DNA from: Planctomycetia bacterium
GTDB taxonomy: Bacteria > Planctomycetota > Planctomycetia > Pirellulales > UBA7805
Assembly: GCA_021413585.1 (NCBI GenBank)
Contig: JAIOQB010000029.1
Coordinates: 1-50,967, forward strand
Direction: 5' to 3'
Length of the DNA stretch: 50,967 nt
Part shown: piece after piece, positions 44,586 through 50,967 of the stretch
How the letters are laid out: each line of letters opens with the position of its first letter
How positions within the stretch are numbered: the stretch's first letter is position 1
Position numbers and translations under genes: made by a program
Notes under the pieces: generated by a model
The model's database searches: none
Told to the model about the DNA's origin: nothing
Seen by the model: only the letters and a program-made list of their open reading frames with translations

Positions 44586-45290
44586 CTATTCCTTCGCCGT
44601 CGACAATTGTTTCTCGAAGTCGCATTTCGTGTCCTCGCTGATGAAGTAGTACGTCTTGCCCTTCACTTCGAGCGTTGCCGCGGCAGAGTACTTAGGCAGT
44701 TGCACCCCGGCGATTGGGTCCATCACCAAATGGTCTTTCAGGTAATATTGGTCCTGATGCATGGCGGAAAGAGTCTGAACAAAATAGACAATGCGGTCGT
44801 CGAACCACCCCGCGATTGCCGCTTCGTCAATATTCTCTAATGGCACAATCAGACTGGCGTGGTCGTCGAACTTCATCAGGATCGGCAAAATCTTCAGCGT
44901 CTGATCGAAAACCAGATTCTTTACCTCCGAGTCGTGGCTCAGGCCGAACGTCAAATCAATCCGGGCCAACGGCGAATCGAACTTCATCTCGATCTCGCGC
45001 GCGTGTTCAGTTACCGTAGGTTTGACGTTGATGCGCTCTTTGAATCGGTCAACCAGCAGTTGCAGTCGCGGCCGGAGCAGTTCTACGATCCGTTTGCTCG
45101 CGGGGACAAACAGGGTGCGAAACCGAGATTCGCGGGCCTCGTATTCGGTCTTTGCCGCAACCTGGAATTGCTCTGCCTTGCGCTGAAATCCGGCGAATTC
45201 CGTGTCGATGCGCTCCGTTAAGCTTTTCAATTCAGGCATGGGAGGGTCCACCTTGTTTTGAGGGAGATTTGAGGAAGTAGCAATTGCCAT
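44586..45290 (-). CDS. Protein with a C-terminal YHS-like domain
   Basis: 234 residues. Residues 20-180 are helical then beta-rich with no family I recognise. The last 45 residues (VMDPIAGVQLPKYSAAATLE, then YYFISEDTKCDFEKQL) have the layout of a YHS domain: DP-x-x-G, a strand with an A-x-x-x-x-x-G-K spacing, YYF and K-x-x-F. The usual Cys of DPVCGM is Ala here, so classical metal binding is in doubt, though one Cys remains in TKCDFE. YHS domains occur beside metal transport and stress genes, as here. Start at 45290; the Met at 45239 is an alternative. Confidence 0.72.
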   Translation of the reverse strand: MAIATSSNLPQNKVDPPMPELKSLTERIDTEFAGFQRKAEQFQVAAKTEYEARESRFRTLFVPASKRIVELLRPRLQLLVDRFKERINVKPTVTEHAREIEMKFDSPLARIDLTFGLSHDSEVKNLVFDQTLKILPILMKFDDHASLIVPLENIDEAAIAGWFDDRIVYFVQTLSAMHQDQYYLKDHLVMDPIAGVQLPKYSAAATLEVKGKTYYFISEDTKCDFEKQLSTAKE

Positions 45291-45445
45291 TTAGGTCAAC
45301 GGCGTCTTTACTGAGAACAACAATTCCTACTAATGCGAAAGTTCCGGGCTTTGCCCCACGGCCCCCTGGCCGGAACACGGCTGGCTCTTGTGGCATGACG
45401 CCACCAGCATTCTAAGTCATCGAATCCGGAAATGCAGTAGTGTGT

Positions 45446-47140
45446 TCATGTCGGTGTGGTCGCTTTCTGAAATGCTTCGACCGCGTCGGCCACACAGATG
45501 GTTCGATTCGCCACACCGAGTTTCGTCTCCACCCCCTCGCTTCGCAAGCGATCACGCACCGCGGAACGCGCTTCCACTGTCTGTAGACTGATACCGGCCG
45601 CGGCCAGGTCGTCGGCGAGACCCGCTAAAGTGCAGGCGGCCTGCATATCCACATAGGGCGCGGCCGAAAGGTCCAACACAACGAGCTTGGGGGGAGTCGT
45701 TTCGCCGAGCGCACGGTTCAGGATCAGGTTGCGGACGTGGTCAATATTGAAATAGACCAGGCCCGACTCGGGCCGGAAGATCAGCACGTCGGGAATCAAC
45801 TCATTGTCCGGGTGTCGCTCGCGATCCGAGAAGCGTCGCGTGCCCGGAATGCGGCCGAGCAAGGCGACATGCGGAGCGGAAGCGCGGCGGATCAGTAGTA
45901 CCAGCGAAATCACCGCTCCAATCATCACGCCGCGCAGCAGGCCGGACCCCAGCACGCCGAGAATGGCCGCCAGCGCCACGACGAACTCCTGGCGGTCGCC
46001 GCGCCACAATTGTGTTAGCGCGGAAATGTTGAACAGGCCAACCACCGCCACCAACACCACGGCCGCCAGAACCGGCTGGGGAAGCGCGTGGAGCACGTGC
46101 GAAAAGAACAGCACTACTGTTAGAATCAAAAGTGCTGCGACGGCGCCGGACAACGGCGTCCGCGCGCCCCCGCCTTCATTGACGGCGGATTGGGACATGC
46201 CGCCACTCACGGGCAGTCCCTGGCCGATTCCGGCCGCCAGATTCGCCGTAGCCAGCGCCAGAAACTCCTGGTTGGCATCGAATCGACCGCCGTGCTTCGC
46301 GGCAAACATGCGGCCGATGGCCGCCGTTTCCGCGGCCCCAAGCAGAAAGCACGCCAGCGCCAACGGCAGCACTGCATTCAAGTCCGACCATTGAATCGCC
46401 GGCAAGCCCATGCGGGGCAGTCCTTGCGGCACTTCTCCAAGCAGTTTCACGCCGTGCGTGTCAAGACGGAAGAGCGAGGCCGCTGCAATTCCGCCGGCGA
46501 CGACCAGCAAGGCGACCGGCTTGTTCTTGAGAAACACCTTGCCCAGCACCAGCGTTGCTAATGCGGCGACACCGACGCCTAGCGCGAGGGCATTTGTTTG
46601 ATTCAAGTGTTTGAGGAAATAGGCGCTATTCTCCCAGAAATTCCCATGCTCCCCGGCAAAGCCAAATAGCTTGGGCAACTGCGTGCTGGCGAGAAACAGC
46701 GCGACGCCGCACTTGAAGCCGACCATCACCCCGTCGGAAATAAAGTTGACGATTGCACCGGCGCTCACCAGCCACGCCAAAAATGCGATCGCCGCGACGA
46801 CCAGCGCCGTGCCGGACGCCAGCGCGCCAAAACGACCGACGTCGCTGCCGGCTAGTTCGCCGAGCGAGGACCCAAGCAATAGTGAGATGGCAGAAGTCAC
46901 CGTAACTGAGGTGTGCTTAGAACTGCAAAACAGCCAGAAGACCAGGCCGGAAAACAGACACGCATACAAGCCGGCTTCAGGGGGCAAGCGGGCAAGTGAA
47001 GCATCGCCAATGCCCGCCGGCAGGAGATACGCCGCCAGCGTCAGCCCGGCCACAACATCCCCGCGGAGCCACACCCGATCGTATCTGCGCAGCCAGCGGA
47101 TAGCCGGAATCCACTGGGCGGTGCCTGGTGCGGGGCGCAT
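45446..47140 (-). CDS. SulP-family anion transporter with STAS domain
   Basis: 564 residues from the Met at 47140; Mets at 47188 and 47299 are in frame, but the extra sequence does not look like the family and no clear ribosome site helps. The N-terminal part has the SulP start DVVAGLTLAAYLLPAGIGDASLARLPPEAGLY and about 12 membrane helices. The C-terminal STAS domain holds SGLVYFNIDHVRNLI, PKLVVLDLSAAPYVDMQAAC and a RSEGVETKLG end. SulP proteins import sulfate, bicarbonate or other anions; the substrate cannot be told. It lies on the same strand as the YHS-PPK2-RND run, 155 bases upstream. Confidence 0.92.
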   Translation of the reverse strand: MRPAPGTAQWIPAIRWLRRYDRVWLRGDVVAGLTLAAYLLPAGIGDASLARLPPEAGLYACLFSGLVFWLFCSSKHTSVTVTSAISLLLGSSLGELAGSDVGRFGALASGTALVVAAIAFLAWLVSAGAIVNFISDGVMVGFKCGVALFLASTQLPKLFGFAGEHGNFWENSAYFLKHLNQTNALALGVGVAALATLVLGKVFLKNKPVALLVVAGGIAAASLFRLDTHGVKLLGEVPQGLPRMGLPAIQWSDLNAVLPLALACFLLGAAETAAIGRMFAAKHGGRFDANQEFLALATANLAAGIGQGLPVSGGMSQSAVNEGGGARTPLSGAVAALLILTVVLFFSHVLHALPQPVLAAVVLVAVVGLFNISALTQLWRGDRQEFVVALAAILGVLGSGLLRGVMIGAVISLVLLIRRASAPHVALLGRIPGTRRFSDRERHPDNELIPDVLIFRPESGLVYFNIDHVRNLILNRALGETTPPKLVVLDLSAAPYVDMQAACTLAGLADDLAAAGISLQTVEARSAVRDRLRSEGVETKLGVANRTICVADAVEAFQKATTPT

Positions 47141-47299
47141 GGGTTTACCGAGTGATCCGTACAATCCCAGATTCAGATGGCGCGGCATTGCCGGAAGGTG
47201 TATCGCAATGTTGATTGCAATTTGATCCGACTCATGCGGATGCCGTCCATTTGCCGCGAATATCGAATGAGGAGTCACTTGTCCCCGTAATATATACAC

Positions 47300-47796
47300 T
47301 CGAGTGCCGCTTAGCGAGCAAAATGCCTGTCCGCGGCGGATTTTATGTCAAATGATAAATTAATAAACTATGTATATGTCTCTCATCGCCAAACCAAGCC
47401 GAGTCCCAGAGTCGGTTCCAACCATCTCCCAAGAATTCAATTAATCGCCAGTAGCACTGGGTATCAAACCAACTGTTCATCGGAGTCGCGCAGCCGGCAG
47501 GCAGCTTTGGCATGTTGTTTGCTTCAAACAAAACTTTGGCACGGCGAAGCACTGGATAGTAAATAAGTTGCTTATACTCCGCTATACTGCGTGTGCGGAC
47601 TAGCTCGCGCGTGCGGATTTGACGCATACGCGACAGCTAAAACCGGAACTTGTCTCTTTCCGGATCAACGATGCGAATCATTGTTTCCGAACCTGTCGGC
47701 TGCTTGGTCGCAGCTTGGCAGCGAACTGCATAATCCTCTTTTGTTCACACAACTTCGGGCTGGAAATCAACCGCATTTAACACGAAGGAGAAATCC
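47300..47796. other. Gap between divergent SulP and NTF2-like genes
   Basis: No gene is convincing. Two TATACT hexamers, at 47573-47578 and 47583-47588, 10 bases apart, lie in an A/T-rich patch and may be the -10 region of the NTF2-like gene, but no good -35 accompanies either. Minus-strand frames here (for example 47343-47627) have no ribosome site. Confidence 0.4.
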
Positions 47797-48702
47797 ATGA
47801 ATCGCCTGCTGTTGACGGCCGCGCTTCTCTTTTTGGGTCTGGCGTCGGCCGTCGGAGGTGAACCCGCTCGACAAGCCGCCGATGAGGCGGCGATCCGAAA
47901 ATCTGTCGAGTCGTACGTCGCTTCATTCAACCAAGGCGACGCAGGGGCGCTGGCAGCCTTGTGGGCTCCGACGGCCGTGTACACGAATCCGCTCAGCGGC
48001 GAGCAAGTCGCCGGCCGCGACGCCATCAAGAAGCAGTTCGCCGCCATTTTTGACAATGCCAAAGGGGCCAAGCTGGAGGCCAAGACCGAGTCCATCCAAT
48101 TTATCTCCCCCAGCGTGGCAGTGGAGCGTGGGACGGCCAAGGTGATTCGCGCCGATCAAGCGCCCGAGGAAAGCGATTACACCGCTGTCTACGTAAAACG
48201 AGACGACCAATGGCTCTTAGACCGCGTGACCGAGGAGGACGTGCCCGTCGTCCAGTCGCATCACGAGCAACTCAAGGAGCTCGACTGGATGGTCGGCTCG
48301 TGGATTGATGAGGACAAAGAGGATAACGCGGAAATTGTGACCGAGTGCCAGTGGACGAAAAATCAAAACTTCATGACTCGCTCGTTTAAGGTAACCGTTG
48401 GCGATCGCGTCACGATGTCTGGCATGCAGATCATCGGCTGGGACGCCGCCAGCAAGCAGATCCGCTCCTGGGTCTTCGATTCCGACGGCGGCTATGCCGA
48501 AGGGACGTGGCAACACAAGGGAAACCGCTGGTATATCAAGCAATCCGGCGTCCTCCCCGACGGCGGCAGGAGTTCGGAGGTGAACATTCTCACCAAAGTC
48601 GACAACAATGCGTTCACATGGCAATCGACGAATCGTGAGATTGACGGCGAAGTGCAGCCCAATATCGACGAGGTCAAAGTCGTTCGCGACCAAAAACAAT
48701 GA
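47797..48702 (+). CDS. Secreted SnoaL/NTF2-like (SgcJ-type) domain protein
   Basis: 301 residues. A signal peptide (residues 1-21, MNRLLLTAALLFLGLASAVGG) is followed by an NTF2-like cone: AIRKSVESYVASFNQGDAGALAALW, then NPLSGEQVAGRDAIKKQFAAIF (about 30-80), closing with DYTAVYVKRDDQWLLDRV (about 127-144). The second half (ELDWMVGSWIDEDKEDNAEI onward) is a beta-rich lipocalin-like or DUF1579-like domain. No catalytic residue is evident; such proteins are called SgcJ/EcaC by sequence only. AAGGAGA before ATG 47797 fixes the start. It would act in the periplasm. Confidence 0.78.
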   Translation: MNRLLLTAALLFLGLASAVGGEPARQAADEAAIRKSVESYVASFNQGDAGALAALWAPTAVYTNPLSGEQVAGRDAIKKQFAAIFDNAKGAKLEAKTESIQFISPSVAVERGTAKVIRADQAPEESDYTAVYVKRDDQWLLDRVTEEDVPVVQSHHEQLKELDWMVGSWIDEDKEDNAEIVTECQWTKNQNFMTRSFKVTVGDRVTMSGMQIIGWDAASKQIRSWVFDSDGGYAEGTWQHKGNRWYIKQSGVLPDGGRSSEVNILTKVDNNAFTWQSTNREIDGEVQPNIDEVKVVRDQKQ

Positions 48703-48773
48703 TCCTCGGCCGGCCAACGCCTGAGTCGGAATCTCAAATTCGCCCGAATCAAATCCTCATCGAGGTTGTCGCC

Positions 48774-50147
48774 ATGAAAAAGCTATGCCTGTTCGCGATC
48801 GTTTCGCTGGTCTGTTTGTCGCTGGCCGGTGAATTGGGAGCCCGTGGTGGTGGAGGTGGAGGCCGGGGCGGCGGTGGTGGCGGAGGATCGCGCGGCGGGG
48901 GCGGGGGAGGTGGCGGAGCGCGATCAGCCGGAAACCGTTCACCTGCCGCCAGCCGCCCGGCCCCCCGACCGGCACCAAGTCGGCCTGCTTCTGGTGCAGG
49001 GAATGTCGCCCAGCGTCCGGCGACGCGGCCGGCTGCGCCGTCCAGGCCTAACGCTGGCTCCGGCGCGGCGTCGCGGCCCAATGTGGCCAATCAACCATCG
49101 ACGGGTACTCGTCCAACCGCAGGGCAGCTACAAAATTTCCTTGATCTCCCCAGTGGCGGTACAGGGCGTCCCAGCACATTGCCGGCTGGAGGTGCCGCCG
49201 CCGGCGGCAGACAACCGGGCGGAGCCGCCGCCGATTTCCTGCAGAATCGGCCAAGCTCATTGCCTGCCGCAGCGGCAGGAGCGGGAATCGCGGCGGGTAT
49301 CGCGTCTCGCCCTGGTGCGAGTGAGCGGCCTGGTGGTGAACGGCCTGGTGCAGGCGAACGTCCAGGCGCGGGAGATCGCCCAGGTGTCGGCGACCGCCCC
49401 AGAGCGGGTCAGTTGCCGGCTGACAGGAATCTCGCGCAAAACCGTCCCGAGCGAATCAACGACAGAGAAGGGCGGCAGACAGATCGACAGGACCGGCGAA
49501 ACGAGATTCGAGACCAGGTTCGAGATCAACATCACGACCACTGGTTTGACAACAATTTCTGGCACGACAATCCAGGATTGCACTGGCGTTATCACACCGG
49601 ATTTCATCCCTGGGCCTGGGCCGCGTGGGGCTCCGTGGCGGGCTGGCTAGGTTCCGGCTGGGGTGAGCCGGTGGCCTATAGCTACGGCGACAATGTTTAC
49701 TACGACGACGGATCGGTCTACTACGGCGACCAGGAGTACGCAACCTCCGAGCAATACGCCGATCAGGCACAGCAGATTGCCGCCAGCGCACCGGAGGTCG
49801 ATCAGAGCAAAGCCGAATGGCTTCCCTTGGGCGTTTTCGCGGTGACGCAAGATGGTCAGCCCAGGGGACCTGAACCGACGATGTACCTCCAGTTGGCGAT
49901 CAGCAAGGAGGGGGTCATTTCCGGCACGTTCCAGAACACGGCGACCGACAAGGTTTTTTCCGTGGAAGGGGCCGTGGATAAGAAAACTCAACGCTCGGCC
50001 TGGGGGCCCGTCGACAAGAAATGGCCGATCATGGAAACCGGGCTTCAGAACCTTACGAAAGACACGGCTCCCGCACTGCTCCACTTCGAGAACGGCGAAA
50101 CGCAGCAATGGCTGCTGGTGCGGTTAGACGATCCCAAAGCCAAATAA
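48774..50147 (+). CDS. Secreted Gly/Pro/Ala/Arg-rich protein
   Basis: 457 residues from ATG 48774. A signal peptide (KKLCLFAIVSLVCLSLAGE) leads into a poly-glycine stretch (residues 25-48), a long disordered Arg/Pro/Ala/Gly region up to about 250, then a DHWFDNNFWHDNPGLHWRYH aromatic-His segment and AWGSVAGWLGSGWGEPVAYS. A beta-rich C-terminal domain begins at about 345 (VFAVTQDGQPRGPEPTMYLQ). Similar glycine-rich proteins with FWHDxH segments are common in planctomycetes, and I do not know their role. Other frames are also open over the disordered part for compositional reasons. Confidence 0.72.
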   Translation: MKKLCLFAIVSLVCLSLAGELGARGGGGGGRGGGGGGGSRGGGGGGGGARSAGNRSPAASRPAPRPAPSRPASGAGNVAQRPATRPAAPSRPNAGSGAASRPNVANQPSTGTRPTAGQLQNFLDLPSGGTGRPSTLPAGGAAAGGRQPGGAAADFLQNRPSSLPAAAAGAGIAAGIASRPGASERPGGERPGAGERPGAGDRPGVGDRPRAGQLPADRNLAQNRPERINDREGRQTDRQDRRNEIRDQVRDQHHDHWFDNNFWHDNPGLHWRYHTGFHPWAWAAWGSVAGWLGSGWGEPVAYSYGDNVYYDDGSVYYGDQEYATSEQYADQAQQIAASAPEVDQSKAEWLPLGVFAVTQDGQPRGPEPTMYLQLAISKEGVISGTFQNTATDKVFSVEGAVDKKTQRSAWGPVDKKWPIMETGLQNLTKDTAPALLHFENGETQQWLLVRLDDPKAK

Positions 50148-50271
50148 CATTGCCCATGAGGTAAGACGTCCAATGGAGAATTCGCACTCGTCGAACCGGC
50201 ATGTCGTAGCACTGTCACCAGTCCCTTTGACGACGAGCCGCTTTTAACCATTCAGGAAAAGGAACCTTGGG

Positions 50272-50967
50272 ATGACACTTACGAAAATCGCTCCCAAGCC
50301 GCGCGGGGGCAATTCACAGGCGGCCGCTTCGATTAGCGCTTTCGGCAAGGCACGGGCCACTGTCACCGGAGCGCCGTTGTCCTCGGAGCAGGTCCAAAAA
50401 CTTGACGAATACTGGCGGGCGTGCAATTTTCTGGCCTTGGGAATGACCTACCTCAAGGCAAACCCCCTGCTCAAGGAGCCGCTGAAGGCAGAGCACGTCA
50501 AAGACCGGTTGCTGGGCCATTGGGGAACCAGTCCGGGTCTGGCCTTTTCGTATATCCATCTCGAACGCGCCATCAAGGCGCATGACTTGAACATCGTCTT
50601 CATGGCCGGGCCAGGACATGGCGCGCCCGGGGTGCTTGGCCCATGCTATCTGGAAGGTTCGTACACTGAAATTTACCCGGACTGTAGTGAGGACGAAGAA
50701 GGCCTGCTGCGGTTCTTCAAGCAATTCTCCTTCCCCGGCGGAATTGGCAGCCATTGCACTCCGGAAACGCCGGGCAGCATCCACGAAGGAGGAGAACTCG
50801 GCTACGTCCTTTCCCATGCCTGCGGCGCCGCCTTCGACAATCCCGACCTGATTGTCGCGGCGGTTGTCGGTGATGGGGAATCCGAGACGGGGCCTTTGGC
50901 GACAAGTTGGCACATCAACAAATTCCTGAATCCGATTTGCGACGGTGCGGTCCTGCCAATCCTGCAT
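50272..50967 (+). CDS. xfp: Phosphoketolase, 5' part
   Basis: The first 232 residues of an approximately 790-residue enzyme cut by the window edge. Start ATG 50272 after [43 protein letters not shown] and [20 protein letters not shown] are the N-terminal phosphoketolase signature. [40 protein letters not shown] and the thiamine diphosphate motif [17 protein letters not shown] follow. The enzyme splits xylulose 5-phosphate or fructose 6-phosphate with phosphate to acetyl phosphate plus an aldose phosphate. Proximity to PPK2 and the glycosidases suggests a low-energy-cost sugar route; this is inference. Confidence 0.95.
   Translation, partial: MTLTKIAPKPRGGNSQAAASISAFGKARATVTGAPLSSEQVQKLDEYWRACNFLALGMTYLKANPLLKEPLKAEHVKDRLLGHWGTSPGLAFSYIHLERAIKAHDLNIVFMAGPGHGAPGVLGPCYLEGSYTEIYPDCSEDEEGLLRFFKQFSFPGGIGSHCTPETPGSIHEGGELGYVLSHACGAAFDNPDLIVAAVVGDGESETGPLATSWHINKFLNPICDGAVLPILH

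Noticed and set aside
48829-49650. 273-codon frame overlapping the Gly-rich secreted gene
   Set aside because: It shares the strand but lacks a signal, ribosome site or family; the frame is open because of the Gly/Pro/Arg codon bias.
50314-50967. 217-codon minus-strand frame at the right edge
   Set aside because: It is antisense to a clear phosphoketolase N-terminus with the full signature motifs.

Overview
The window is high-G+C bacterial chromosomal DNA that most resembles a planctomycete, probably of the Pirellulales. The clues are small membrane proteins beginning with an RFQF(S/T)(L/I)R-type N-terminus, an NPYESP-type N-terminus, low-complexity lipoproteins, many dispersed palindromic intergenic repeats and TAGAAT/TATAAT-type -10 hexamers. 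The taxonomic placement is inferred from these features, not from a marker gene.

Layout. 1-5.4 kb: the 3' end of an unrecognised gene, a low-complexity lipoprotein, a TPR protein, a short-chain dehydrogenase and a 47-residue secreted His/Lys-rich peptide with its own terminator. 5.4-17.3 kb: housekeeping and central carbon genes (acetyltransferase, aldo/keto reductase, cyclophilin, NDH-2 fused to a cyclic-nucleotide-binding domain, 6-phosphogluconolactonase, RNase Z-like hydrolase, class I aldolase, glucose-6-phosphate isomerase, HAD phosphatase). They are separated by copies of at least three dispersed repeat families, and a fourth type of repeat is inserted inside the pgl reading frame. 17.4-21.1 kb: small planctomycete-type proteins and a GAF/AAA+/Fis regulator.

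21.37-34.1 kb: tRNA-Lys(CTT) and the mobile DNA inserted in it. A 10.5-kb element lies between a 51-bp direct repeat of the tRNA 3' part (21400-21450 and 31941-31991). It carries a tyrosine integrase, an AlpA/excisionase-like HTH protein, a ParB/Srx-domain protein, a D5/SF3 replicative helicase, a candidate origin or packaging inverted repeat, a terminase-small-subunit-like gene, a run of small overlapping genes, a cold-shock gene, and plus-strand cargo including a trypsin-like protease. No large terminase, portal, capsid or tail gene is visible. This is the organisation of a phage satellite (PICI-like island), and it is the most interesting object here. The sequence after its right repeat looks like the decayed left end of an older, related element: it has the same post-att terminator and recombinase-site-like motif, plus-strand genes, and a frameshifted cold-shock gene at nearly the same distance from att.

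34.6-51 kb: carbohydrate and stress metabolism. It holds a GH63-like glucosidase and a GH13 amylase-family enzyme, then a minus-strand run (RND pump with membrane-fusion protein, PPK2 polyphosphate kinase, a YHS-like protein, a SulP transporter), two secreted proteins and the start of a phosphoketolase that runs off the window. Together these suggest polyglucan use, phosphate and energy stress handling and acetyl-phosphate formation; that joint role is inferred from proximity only.
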